Source of the DNA: Chitinophagaceae bacterium
GTDB taxonomy: Bacteria; Bacteroidota; Bacteroidia; Chitinophagales; Chitinophagaceae
Assembly (NCBI GenBank): GCA_017307755.1
Contig: JAFKGQ010000015.1
Coordinates: 62,001-126,000 of the forward strand
Length of the DNA: 64,000 nt
Reading direction: 5' to 3'
The position numbers and the translations under genes are program-made. Positions 45,301 to 53,779 of the stretch are shown one piece after another. Numbering within the stretch: position 1 is the stretch's first letter; each line of letters starts with the position of its first letter. Under the pieces are notes generated by a model that had not been told where the DNA came from, ran no database searches, and saw only the letters and a program-made list of their open reading frames with translations.

Positions 45301-46812
45301 TCTTATATCAGTGCCGGGCAGGCTCAGCTGACCCTGGAGCAGGAACTGGGCTCCTTTAAATCCTTTGATGACACAAGGAAGGCTGCCTGGAAGATCTGGA
45401 ATGACCTTTTCCACCGGGTGCTGGTGGAAGGTGGGACGGAAGCTCAACGGGCGACCTTTTATTCCTGTCTGTTCAGGGCGAATCTTTTTTCCCATCAGTT
45501 CTTTGAGTATGATAAAGCCGGCAAGCCTTACTATTATAGTCCGTATGATGGGGAGGTCCATCAAGGGTATATGTATACGGACAATGGTTTTTGGGATACG
45601 TTCAGGAGTCAGTTCCCTTTGAATACCATTCTTCATCCGACCATGGAAGGCAGGTATATGCAGGCATTGTTGAGCGCCCAGCGGCAGTGCGGCTGGCTGC
45701 CGGCTTGGTCATTCCCTTCCGAGACGGGAGGTATGTTGGGGAATCATGCCATCTCCTTATTGACGGATGCCTGGGTAAAGGGGATCAGGACCTTTGATCC
45801 CGACTCTGCATTGGCTGCCTATTTTCATGAAGCGGGGAATAAGGGACCGTGGGGCGGGGCTAATGGACGGCAGGGCTGGAAGGAATACTTTGAAGCCGGC
45901 TTTGTACCCTATCCCGAGTCGCAGGGTTCTACGGCTCAGACATTGGAATATGCCTATGATGATTTTTGCGGGTATCAGCTGGCGCGGATGATACGCAACG
46001 ATTTTTATGCGGGTGTATTTGCCCGGCAGATGTATAACTACCGGAACGTGTATGACAGTGTTACGGGTTTTATGCGGGGAAAGAAGAAGGATGGCGGGTG
46101 GGTGACGCCTTTTGACCCTGTGGAGTGGGGTGGACCGTACACTGAAGGCAATGCGTGGCATTGGACCTGGTCGGTGTTCCATGATGTGCAGGGATTGATC
46201 AATCTCATGGGAGGAGAGGCCAGATTTACCTCCAGGATCGACTCTGTGTTTGCTTCGCCGAATACGGTGCATACAGGCACCTATGGAACCATGATCCACG
46301 AGATGACCGAGATGGTGGATGCCGGTATGGGGCAATATGCGCATGGCAATCAACCTATCCAGCATATGATCTATTTGTACAGCTATGCCGGGCAGCCCTG
46401 GAAGACACAGCAGCATATACGGGAGGTGATGGACAGGCTTTACAATGCGACGGAGAACGGTTTCCCCGGGGATGAGGATCAGGGAGGCATGTCGTCCTGG
46501 TATGTGTTGAGCGCGCTTGGTGTGTATGCCGTCTGTCCGGGGACAGATCAATATGTCATCGGCAGTCCTGTTTTTCCCAAGGTGACGATCACCCTGGAGA
46601 ATGGAAAGAAATTTGTGATCGAGGCTTTGGGGAATAATGCCCGGAATGTCTATATACAATCGGCGGTCTTAAACGGGGTCGTATATACGCATAACTGGAT
46701 AAAATATACTGATATCATAAACGGCGGCGTGCTCCATTTTGAAATGGGACCACAGCCGGCTCTGCAGCGGGGGGTGGCGCCGGAAGACAGGCCGTTCTCA
46801 TTAAGTAAATAA
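42352..46812 (+). CDS. Tandem GH92 alpha-mannosidase (two domains, second with Gln at the acid position)
   Basis: This 1486-residue secreted protein holds two complete GH92 modules; single GH92 enzymes are usually near 750 residues. Module 1 (about 21-745) starts LSSYVNPFIGASTNVEKG. It has Glu596 in NHANEPVHH, the usual catalytic-acid motif, and the base region GNEDVGQMSAWYV (635-647). Module 2 (about 754-1486) starts DLVGYANTLQGTNSNFGLS and keeps GDEDQGGMSSWYV (from 1373), but has Gln1334 in HGNQP where the acid should be. GH92 enzymes are calcium-dependent exo-alpha-mannosidases. The Gln form is known from an enzyme acting on mannose-1-phosphate-6-mannose, where the phosphate leaving group needs no acid. 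Module 2 may therefore remove phosphate-linked mannose; otherwise it is inactive or a binding module. The signal peptide ends near HVFCQ. Confidence 0.93.
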   Translation: MKKRSFTAFVFLGLSVHVFCQQRLSSYVNPFIGASTNVEKGENFAGLGKTFPGAATPFGLVQVSPNTITGGDNGSGYSYEHTSIEGFALTQMSGVGWYGDLGNFLVMPSSGPLKTVAGRLGHEEEGYRSNYDKASEKASAGYYAVKLTKYNVLAELTAAPHSGIMRFSFPAGSQGRIQVDLARRVGGTSDLQYVEVVDQHTIRGWMKCTPDGGGWGHGAGNANYTVFFYAQFSKRLEKFGVWSGDSVQAGVRVKEGKHLGFYTDFASQEGEQVLVKTGISFVSMDGAERNLKAEIRDWNFDRVHEAARVLWDKALGKVSIKGGTDEEKVIFYTALYHTLIDPRALSDVDGSYPGGDGKPHRTNAFVKHSIFSGWDVFRSQMPLQTIINPRMVNDLIASLVELADQSGKGYLERWELINAYSGCMVGNPAVVVLADAYAKGIRDYDVAKAYRYAVNTCEQFGNKDGWDPNISVTLENGFSEWCLSQVAAALGKEEDRKKYAARGESFKNIFDDSVHWFRPRRRDGSWEPWPVEGRLKEGYGTVESNPYQQGWFVPHDIPGMVRLMGGREKVIADLQQLFEKTPEKMFWNDYYNHANEPVHHVPFLFNRLGAPWLTQEWSRAICHRAYHNSVEGLVGNEDVGQMSAWYVLAASGLHPVCPGDNRWEITSPVFEKVVMELDPHYAKGKTFTILAHNNSPENIYIQRATLNGRAYNKCWLDHADIMAGGVLELEMGNGPNCKWGVEPAVDTVTSRGREDLVGYANTLQGTNSNFGLSRGNTYPTTALPFAMHAWSAQTGKNGDGWKYQYSAKTIRGFEQVHQCSPWTGDYAVFSLMPVTGKLVVAEDQRASAFSHEHETARPDYYSVAFDNRVRAEMAPVERGSHMRFSFPKGDPAWLVLDGYNKMSAVQILPEQRKIVGWVNNGSFIPKGFRNYFVLEFDQPFVSYGTWENVGNKVSEGKVLDEGKGVGAYVQFRAGAKVQVKIASSYISAGQAQLTLEQELGSFKSFDDTRKAAWKIWNDLFHRVLVEGGTEAQRATFYSCLFRANLFSHQFFEYDKAGKPYYYSPYDGEVHQGYMYTDNGFWDTFRSQFPLNTILHPTMEGRYMQALLSAQRQCGWLPAWSFPSETGGMLGNHAISLLTDAWVKGIRTFDPDSALAAYFHEAGNKGPWGGANGRQGWKEYFEAGFVPYPESQGSTAQTLEYAYDDFCGYQLARMIRNDFYAGVFARQMYNYRNVYDSVTGFMRGKKKDGGWVTPFDPVEWGGPYTEGNAWHWTWSVFHDVQGLINLMGGEARFTSRIDSVFASPNTVHTGTYGTMIHEMTEMVDAGMGQYAHGNQPIQHMIYLYSYAGQPWKTQQHIREVMDRLYNATENGFPGDEDQGGMSSWYVLSALGVYAVCPGTDQYVIGSPVFPKVTITLENGKKFVIEALGNNARNVYIQSAVLNGVVYTHNWIKYTDIINGGVLHFEMGPQPALQRGVAPEDRPFSLSK

Positions 46813-46825
46813 TTATACGGTCGAT

Positions 46826-48268
46826 ATGAAGATACTTTCGATACTTATGCTGGCTGCGGGCCTGCAGAGCAATATGGTCGTGCAACAAAACAGACCATTT
46901 GCCGTCTCGGGCAAGGCCGGCGCCGGCAGCGTGGTGACCATTTGGGCGGATTGGATGGCTTCGGCTGTGGACGTGCGGGTGGATAGTCAGGGAGATTTTT
47001 TGGGTATAATACCTGTGCCGGAAGTACGACCGGGCGATTACAGCAAGCATCGTGTGACCGTCAGCAGCGGGGACGAAAAGCTGGTGCTGGACAATGTCCT
47101 TATCGGGGAAGTTTGGTTTTGCAGCGGGCAGTCGAATATGCAGTTCGCCATGAAAGAGCTATTGGATTCGACGGCCGAGATAGCGGCGGCGGATCATCCG
47201 AATATACGGCTGTTCAATACGGGGTTAAACTTTAGTCCTGCGCCGTTGGATAGCGTGACAGGCCGTTGGGAGGAGTGCTCACCGGGGACAGCGAGATCTT
47301 TTAGCGCCGTGGCTTATTTTTTTGGAAGGATGCTGCAACAGCGGCTGAACCTGCCTGTGGGGCTTATCTTCAGCGGCATCGGGGCCAGTGCGGCCCAGGC
47401 CTATGTACCTCAGTCTGTACTGGCGGCGGACACTCAATTGAACAGCGTTTATCTTCAACCGTATCTATCCAGTCCGAGGTCGAAGGAGAAGATCAACGGG
47501 GGTTTTACTTTTGAGAAAGTGACGCGGCCCTTTCTTCTGTACAATGCCATGATCCATCCTTTCCGGCATTTTTCCATCCGGGGCATTTGCTGGTACCAGG
47601 GTGAGTCGAACAGGATGGAGCGGAGGTCCTATACCCGGCTCATGCAAGCGATGATCGGCAGTTGGCGGGAGGCGTTCTCGCAAGGAGAGCTACCCTTCTT
47701 TTATGTGCAGATAGCGCCTTTCTTTTACGACAAGGAGGACCCGGCGTTGGCGGATGAGGCATTTTTCCGTGAGGCGCAGGAGCATATATCTGTCCTTGGT
47801 AACACAGCAATGGTGATCACCATGGATGTGGGGGAAGTGAAGAACCTCCATCCGAAAAATAAAAAGCCCATCGGGCTGCGGCTGGCCAGGACGGCGTTGA
47901 ACAGAGTGTATGGAGATCTGGGTATGGCTTACCGGGGTCCTGTTTTCAGGAACATGGAGATCCACCGGCGGGAGGTATGGATCTATTTCCAGGATAGTAC
48001 GCTGGCGGGTGGTCTGACGACCAATGACGGGAAGGATCCGGCTTTTTTTACCGTGGCTGGGGACGACCATGTATTTCATCCGGCGACGGCTGTTGTCGAC
48101 GGGCAGCGGATCGTGGTGAGGTGTGCGGCGGTAAAGCATCCTGTGGCTGTGCGATATGCATTTACAAACTATCCTGTCACCAATTTACAGAATGGAGAAG
48201 GGTTACCGGCTGTGCCTTTCCGAACGGACCGGTGGGTTGAGAAGGCGATGGATCGTATAAATGAATAA
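46826..48268 (+). CDS. SIAE-type carbohydrate esterase (sialate O-acetylesterase family)
   Basis: This 480-residue SGNH-fold esterase has block I with Ser103 in CSGQSNM, the middle motif ICWYQGESN, and the catalytic Asp/His region DVGEVKNLHPKNK. A short hydrophobic start (MKILSILMLAAGLQS) suggests export. The family removes acetyl groups from sialic acid or from other O-acetylated sugars. With GH92 and GH38-like neighbours and no sialidase, O-acetylated mannose glycans are the better guess. It follows GH92 by 13 bases and overlaps the next gene by 8 bases, so it is part of the same operon. Confidence 0.92.
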   Translation: MKILSILMLAAGLQSNMVVQQNRPFAVSGKAGAGSVVTIWADWMASAVDVRVDSQGDFLGIIPVPEVRPGDYSKHRVTVSSGDEKLVLDNVLIGEVWFCSGQSNMQFAMKELLDSTAEIAAADHPNIRLFNTGLNFSPAPLDSVTGRWEECSPGTARSFSAVAYFFGRMLQQRLNLPVGLIFSGIGASAAQAYVPQSVLAADTQLNSVYLQPYLSSPRSKEKINGGFTFEKVTRPFLLYNAMIHPFRHFSIRGICWYQGESNRMERRSYTRLMQAMIGSWREAFSQGELPFFYVQIAPFFYDKEDPALADEAFFREAQEHISVLGNTAMVITMDVGEVKNLHPKNKKPIGLRLARTALNRVYGDLGMAYRGPVFRNMEIHRREVWIYFQDSTLAGGLTTNDGKDPAFFTVAGDDHVFHPATAVVDGQRIVVRCAAVKHPVAVRYAFTNYPVTNLQNGEGLPAVPFRTDRWVEKAMDRINE

Positions 48269-50672
48269 ACTAATTATGAGGGGGATCTTTATTTTCCTGT
48301 TGGCGGCTGCCGGGCCATGCGTAGCGCAGAAGGCTTATTTTATAGATGGGTACCATGGCGGTATTTATGGGCATATCCCTTCCTGGCAGACGAGGTTTAT
48401 GGTGGACAAACTGAAGGAATATCCCGACTGGAGGATCAACCTGGAGTTGGAGCCGGAGTCGTGGGATACGATAAAAGTCCGGGACAGGGCGTCCTATGAC
48501 CTTTTCCGGGAGGTGATGGCCTTGTCTGATACGAACAAGCGTGTGGAGTATGTCAATCCTTCGTATGGACAGAGCTATCTCTGGAATATTTCGGGAGAGA
48601 GCATCATACGTCAGTTCCACTATGGGATCAGGAAACTACGTGAACATTTTCCTTCCCTGGCATTTACCACTTATTCTTCGGAGGAGCCTTGTTTTACCAG
48701 TGCGTTGCCGCAGTTGTTGCGGTCATATGGTTTCAGGTATGCGTCCCTGAAGAACCCCAATACCTGCTGGGGCGGTTATACACGAGCTTTTGGCGGCGAG
48801 CTGGTGGATTGGATTGGGCCTGATGGGAGCCGTCTTCTGACCGTACCGAGATATGAGATGGAAGCGTTACAACCGAACAGTACGTGGCAGACCATTGCTT
48901 TTGACAATTCGGCGGGCTATGTGGAGAAAGCTTTTGCGGCGGGGATACGGCATCCCGTGGGGATGACCTTGCAAGATGCGGGGTGGGGAGAGGGGCCTTG
49001 GCTACGGGGGAAGAAGGATAGGTATGTTACCTGGCGGGAGTATTTTGAGAAAGTTGCGGATACCAGTCTGTGTCAGCCCTGGAAGTTCTCGCAGGAGGAT
49101 GTGTTGGTGAGTCTTATGTGGGGGGCGCAGGTGTTGCAGCGTATAGCCAGGAGTGTGAGGTCGACCGAGAATGTCCTTGTGCAGTCGGAGAAAGTGGCGG
49201 CTATGCGATGTATCGGAGGTGGGGACACGTGGCCGGGGGACTCGCTGGATGCTGCCTGGAGAACGTTGTTGTTGTCACAGCATCATGATTGCTGGATCGT
49301 TCCTTACAATGGAAAGGCAGGCGATACCTGGGCGGATAAAGTGGCGAGATGGACGGGTCATACGAGGAAGATTGCGGAAGGGGTTATTTATAGAGGGAGG
49401 AGGGAGGACAGTGTTCTTACGGTATATAATACAACCGGTGTGGACAGAAAAGAATGGGTTGAGGTTGGGGGAAAGGTTTTTAAGGTGAATGTTCCGGCGA
49501 TGGGATATGCCGTGTATCGGGCCGCGGATGTGTATCGTGGCCAGGATAGGAAAGGTGACGGCGGAAGGAAGGTATATGTGGTGAAGCAGTCTGATGGTGT
49601 TTATAGAATAGAGACGGACCTCTACCGTATACTGATTGATACCGCAAGGGGTGGGTCTATTCGCAGCCTGCGGGCCAAGCGGTTGGGGAATAAGGAATTT
49701 GTGAAGGACGATTTTAATGCGTTGAGAGGGAATTTTTATAAAGAGGGAGGTTTTAAGGCTTCTACCGCTGCTGCTGCCCGGGTGCGTATCGTGGAATCCG
49801 GCGGACCGCGTGTGCGTGTAGAGATACAGGGGACGATAGCGGGGCGTCCCTTTACCCAGTTATTGACCGTGACCGAGGGAGAGCCTCGTATCGACTGTCA
49901 TCTCCATATCGACTGGAAGGATAATCCGGGTATTGGAGAATCCGGGGGAGCGTCGCCGGACCGGGAAGCGCGAAAGGCATATTATGACGACCGGTACAAA
50001 TTGCTGGCCTTGTTCCCTCCGGCCTTTACGGTAGGGAAGGTATATAAGAACGCTCCTTTTGATGTGACGGAAAGCCGTCTGTCCAATACGTTCTTTTCCC
50101 GATGGGACAGCATCAAGAACAATGTGCTTTTGAATTGGGTGGATGTAGAGGATAAAGAAGGGGCTTTTGGGCTTGCCTTGTTCTGTGATCATACCACCAG
50201 CTATGTACAGGGAGAAGATTATCCGCTGGGGCTGACCGTACAATATTCCGGCAATGGGATATTTTATCGTAACTATTCTATCGATGGTCCGACGGACGTG
50301 GATTATGCATGGGTGCCCCATGCGGGCAGATGGAGCGAGGCGGGGATAGAGCGCGCTTCCATGCGCTGGAATGAGCCTTTGCTGGTGGTTCCGGGAGAGG
50401 GTGGAGGAGCGTATTCTTTTTTGAGGGTAGGGTCTAAAGGCTGGGAGGTTACTTCCATGCGGATGGATGGAAAGGATTTGCTGGTCAGGATATATAATGC
50501 GGCGGGTGACAACCGACCGGGTAAAGTACGGCTGGGGTTCAAGGCGGACGAGGCGTGGGTGGAAGAATTGGATGGGAGACGGGTGAGCAGGCTGCCCATG
50601 AAGGGAAATTTTGAATTAAGTCTTCCCCGTTATGGGATACGGACATTAAGATTTATAAATGTTAGAATATGA
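48261..50672 (+). CDS. GH38-like alpha-mannosidase with altered catalytic motifs
   Basis: This 803-residue secreted protein has a leader IFIFLLAAAGPCVAQ. GH38-like signs are the zinc-ligand region SQHHDCW (Gln340-Trp345), ALPQLLRSYGF at about 149-159, and a C-terminal beta region (SRLSNTFFSRWDSIKNN, GLALFCDHTTSYVQGEDYPLGL). The usual HxDxxW start is replaced by IDGYHGG (28-34). The segment where the nucleophile Asp normally precedes LPQ reads SSEEPCFTSALPQ (Glu141, Glu142). It may be a distinct GH38 subgroup with shifted metal ligands, or a different activity. It overlaps the previous gene by 8 bases and the next by 4 (ATGA), indicating translational coupling. Confidence 0.8.
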   Translation: MNKLIMRGIFIFLLAAAGPCVAQKAYFIDGYHGGIYGHIPSWQTRFMVDKLKEYPDWRINLELEPESWDTIKVRDRASYDLFREVMALSDTNKRVEYVNPSYGQSYLWNISGESIIRQFHYGIRKLREHFPSLAFTTYSSEEPCFTSALPQLLRSYGFRYASLKNPNTCWGGYTRAFGGELVDWIGPDGSRLLTVPRYEMEALQPNSTWQTIAFDNSAGYVEKAFAAGIRHPVGMTLQDAGWGEGPWLRGKKDRYVTWREYFEKVADTSLCQPWKFSQEDVLVSLMWGAQVLQRIARSVRSTENVLVQSEKVAAMRCIGGGDTWPGDSLDAAWRTLLLSQHHDCWIVPYNGKAGDTWADKVARWTGHTRKIAEGVIYRGRREDSVLTVYNTTGVDRKEWVEVGGKVFKVNVPAMGYAVYRAADVYRGQDRKGDGGRKVYVVKQSDGVYRIETDLYRILIDTARGGSIRSLRAKRLGNKEFVKDDFNALRGNFYKEGGFKASTAAAARVRIVESGGPRVRVEIQGTIAGRPFTQLLTVTEGEPRIDCHLHIDWKDNPGIGESGGASPDREARKAYYDDRYKLLALFPPAFTVGKVYKNAPFDVTESRLSNTFFSRWDSIKNNVLLNWVDVEDKEGAFGLALFCDHTTSYVQGEDYPLGLTVQYSGNGIFYRNYSIDGPTDVDYAWVPHAGRWSEAGIERASMRWNEPLLVVPGEGGGAYSFLRVGSKGWEVTSMRMDGKDLLVRIYNAAGDNRPGKVRLGFKADEAWVEELDGRRVSRLPMKGNFELSLPRYGIRTLRFINVRI

Positions 50673-52048
50673 AAAGATCGTTACTGTTGTTGTTTGTTGT
50701 CATTTATCTGGGTGCAAGAGGGCAGGTGGGACCCTTTGTGAAAGGCGACAGGGTCGCCTTTGTCGGGAATAGCATCACGGAGGCGGGCTATTACGAGTCG
50801 TATATCTGGCTGTATTATATGCTGCATTTTCCGGATATGCCCATAACTGTGTATAATGCGGGTATTGGCGGCGACCGGGCTTCCAATATCCTTGACAGGC
50901 TGGAGGACGACGTGTTGAGACGTAAGCCTACGGTGATATCGCTGACGTTTGGGATGAACGATTCGGGTTATTTTGAGTTCCTGAAGAGTGACGCGGATTC
51001 AACGGCTGAGGTAAGAATAAAGGAGTCGTATGAAAAGTTTGTCGGGATCGTACAAAAATTAAAAGCGTATACACCGGCACGTAAGATACTTTTGTCTTCT
51101 TCTCCTTACGACGAGACGGTGAAGAACCCGAAGAACCTTTTTCCGAAGAAAAGTCTTGCCATGGAGAAGATCGCGGCTTTTCAGCAGGCGGTGGCCCGGC
51201 AGCATGGCTGGGGCTGGGTGGACCTTTTTCATCCCATGACGGAGATCCAGCAACGGGAGCAACAGCGTGACTCCGTGTTTACGCTGACGGGTCCTGACCG
51301 TATCCATCCTGGTAATATGGGGCATTTTGTGATGGCCTGGTTGTTTCTGAAGGCGCAGGGGCTGGCGGGTAAGAAAGTGGCTGCGGCAGGTGTGGATGCC
51401 GGGACGGGTAAGGTGATGACCGCCGAGAATTGTACTGTATCCGGCGTGCAGAAAGGCGCCGGTGGTCTTCAGTTCGACTATCTGGCGAAATCGCTGCCTG
51501 TGCCTGCGGATACCGTATCACGTATGTGGGGGAATGCGCAAAGACAGTCGGATGCGTTGAAAGTGATTCCGTTCGAAGATGAGTTTAACCAGGAGATCCT
51601 GCGGGTGAAGGGTCTGGGTAAGGGTATGTATGCGGTGAGCGTGGATGGCAAGCGTATTGGAGAATGGCAGGGGGAAGTGTTGGGAAATGGTGTCAATATG
51701 GCTGTCATAGCAAGCACTCCGCAATATCAGCAGGCCGTTGCCGTGCTGTTGTTGAATGAGGAGCGAATGGCCTTGGAGAACAAACTGCGTGCTTATTACT
51801 GGCTGCAATATGATTTCTTTAGAGCAAAGGGTATGATGTATGCCGACGATCAGGCGGCGATGGATTCAGTGGAGACATATGCAAAAAAGGATTGGGCGGT
51901 GGCGTCAAAGAGGGACAATTATCGCAGCGGGCGTTTTGCGGTTGTCCGTGAGGGTTGGCAGCGTCAGATGGATGCCCTGATAAATGAGATCTACACCGTC
52001 AGCAGGCCGATGAAACATACGATAAGGATCGAGCCCGTGCAGAAATAG
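50669..52048 (+). CDS. SGNH/GDSL-family esterase with C-terminal extension
   Basis: This 459-residue secreted esterase has a leader ending GARGQ. The SGNH blocks are GNSITEAG (Ser35), GIGGDRASN, FGMNDSGY and DRIHPGN with the Asp/His pair. About 230 further residues follow the hydrolase core, including VDGKRIGEWQG and a helical part rich in YWLQYDFFRAKGMMYADDQ, which I cannot assign. Related proteins deacetylate plant or microbial polysaccharides. It is the last gene of locus C, overlaps the GH38-like gene by 4 bases, and is followed by a weak hairpin at 52063-52085. Confidence 0.92.
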   Translation: MKRSLLLLFVVIYLGARGQVGPFVKGDRVAFVGNSITEAGYYESYIWLYYMLHFPDMPITVYNAGIGGDRASNILDRLEDDVLRRKPTVISLTFGMNDSGYFEFLKSDADSTAEVRIKESYEKFVGIVQKLKAYTPARKILLSSSPYDETVKNPKNLFPKKSLAMEKIAAFQQAVARQHGWGWVDLFHPMTEIQQREQQRDSVFTLTGPDRIHPGNMGHFVMAWLFLKAQGLAGKKVAAAGVDAGTGKVMTAENCTVSGVQKGAGGLQFDYLAKSLPVPADTVSRMWGNAQRQSDALKVIPFEDEFNQEILRVKGLGKGMYAVSVDGKRIGEWQGEVLGNGVNMAVIASTPQYQQAVAVLLLNEERMALENKLRAYYWLQYDFFRAKGMMYADDQAAMDSVETYAKKDWAVASKRDNYRSGRFAVVREGWQRQMDALINEIYTVSRPMKHTIRIEPVQK

Positions 52049-52062
52049 CAGGAATAAAAAAA

Positions 52063-52085
52063 GGGCCAGGATAGAAATCCAGCCC
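52063..52085 (+). terminator. Weak hairpin after locus C
   Basis: GGGC-c-AGGA pairs imperfectly with TCC-a-GCCC around a TAGAAA loop, 15 bases after the last stop. An A-run precedes it, but only GTCTTTAAAT follows, so it is a poor intrinsic terminator. The rest of the 291-base gap (52049-52339) is AT-rich with no coding frame that I trust. Confidence 0.35.
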
Positions 52086-52339
52086 CGTCTTTAAATCCAA
52101 TATCCTATGAAAAACCGAATATATGAGTACAAGCGCTGTGCCGGTGAGGCCAGAAAAGGGTTAAGTCTAAAAAGTTTTTTTAAATATATTGATAATCAAA
52201 TATTTACATATAAATAGTATTTTCCGAATTCCCTCTTTTTTGATTGATTAATTTCAATTTAATCCCAGCGCCGGAAAGATTTTCCCATCACAGGAAATTG
52301 GAATGCGGGAGACGGGTTTCTTTATTATATTTAGTGTGC

Positions 52340-53653
52340 ATGAAGGATAAACTCGGTTTGTACACCGCCACGTCCCTGGTGATCGGAAACATGATAGGGG
52401 CCGGCGTTTTTTTATTACCGTCGGCCATGGCCTCTTTCGGGGGTATAAGCCTGTTAGGTTGGGTCCTTTCCGCCGCGGGCGTCATCTTCATTGCCCATGT
52501 GTTCAGCGAAACCAGCAAGCTATTGCCCAATATGGATGGAGGTCCTTATTCTTATACCCGTCAGGGATTTGGCGATTTTACGGGTTTTCTCATGGCATGG
52601 GGTTATTGGATATCCATATGGTGTGCGAGCGCTGCTATTGCCGTGTCGCTGGTGAGCGCCCTGAGTACTTTTTTTCCTATCCTTTCATCCAGCGCTGTTG
52701 CGGCGGTCGTCACCGGGCTGGGCGCTATCTGGCTATTGACATGGGTGAACAGTCTTGGCATTAAAGTGGGTGGAGAGGTGCAGTTAGTAACGACTGTTTT
52801 GAAATTATTGCCATTGGTATTTGTGTCGATCGTTGGTATCTTTTTTATCCGATGGGAAAATTTTACTCCTTTCAACCGCAGCGGGAGTTCGACGATCCAG
52901 GCTATCACCACGACGGCGACCATGGCGCTATACGCTTATCTTGGTGTGGAGTGCGCCACTATTCCTGCCGGCAGCATTGCAAACCCCGAGAAGAATGTTC
53001 CCAGGGCGACTATATTAGGTACGTTGATCACTGCGCTGGTGTATCTATTTGGGGCTACGAGCGTCATGGGTATGCTTTCAGCCGGGGAGCTGCAACATTC
53101 CGTCACGCCTTATTCCGACGCGGCGGCCATCATAGCGGGACGTCAGGCGCGTTATTGGGTTTCGGCAGGGATAGCGGTGGCTTCCTTTGGCGCTTTGAAC
53201 GGATGGATACTGATGCAGGGGCAGATCACGTTTGCCGTGGCAAAGGATAAATTATTTCCCCCTTTTTTTGAAAAGCTGAACAGGAAAGGCGCGCCGTCCG
53301 CCAGTCTTATCCTCTCCAGCGTGCTGATCTCGCTGATCATGATGATGAACTATACCAAGGGATTGGTGGAGCAATTCAAATTTGTGATGTTGTTATCTAC
53401 GCTGTGCTCGTTGTTGCCCTTTCTTTTTGTCAGCGCCGGCTATGTCGTTATCGTCATGGAAAAGCGTCCTCCGGCGAGTATCATGGGGTGGCTGCGTGTA
53501 TTGATCCCTGCTGTATTTGCTTTTGTATTCTCTCTGCTGGCTGTCATCGGTGCGGGTGAGGACATCGTATTCTGGGGTTTTGTATTGCTGCTGGCCGGAG
53601 TGCCTTTTTATGTCTGGAACATTTGGCGGCGGCGGATACTACGGGAATTGTGA
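52340..53653 (+). CDS. APC-superfamily amino acid permease, AdiC/PotE-like
   Basis: This 437-residue, 12-helix permease has TM1 IGNMIGAGVFLLPSAMASFGG with the broken-helix G(A/S)G motif. In TM6, YAYLGVECA keeps the Glu matching the AdiC gate region, and NGWILMQGQ in TM8 keeps the AdiC substrate-stacking Trp. These similarities point to the basic amino acid/polyamine antiporter branch (arginine-agmatine or similar). No decarboxylase gene is next to it, so exchange partners are unknown. I chose ATG 52340 (MKDKLGLYTATSL); the frame is open upstream to 52244, but that stretch is AT-rich leader with a possible TATATTTA element. Confidence 0.92.
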   Translation: MKDKLGLYTATSLVIGNMIGAGVFLLPSAMASFGGISLLGWVLSAAGVIFIAHVFSETSKLLPNMDGGPYSYTRQGFGDFTGFLMAWGYWISIWCASAAIAVSLVSALSTFFPILSSSAVAAVVTGLGAIWLLTWVNSLGIKVGGEVQLVTTVLKLLPLVFVSIVGIFFIRWENFTPFNRSGSSTIQAITTTATMALYAYLGVECATIPAGSIANPEKNVPRATILGTLITALVYLFGATSVMGMLSAGELQHSVTPYSDAAAIIAGRQARYWVSAGIAVASFGALNGWILMQGQITFAVAKDKLFPPFFEKLNRKGAPSASLILSSVLISLIMMMNYTKGLVEQFKFVMLLSTLCSLLPFLFVSAGYVVIVMEKRPPASIMGWLRVLIPAVFAFVFSLLAVIGAGEDIVFWGFVLLLAGVPFYVWNIWRRRILREL

Positions 53654-53779
53654 GTAGATCACTGGTTGCTATAATATAGGATTTTTTCTCCATATAAAAA
53701 AGCTAATTTTATTAAGGCTTCCTCGTAAATTGAAGTGTCAAAATTCCTATTTATTTATCGACTCTTAAAGTGAGATCCC

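Noticed and set aside
31094..52048. Idea that locus C is a sialic-acid utilisation operon because of the SIAE-type esterase
   Set aside because: No sialidase, NAN permease or aldolase is present; the GH92 and GH38-like genes point to mannose glycans.
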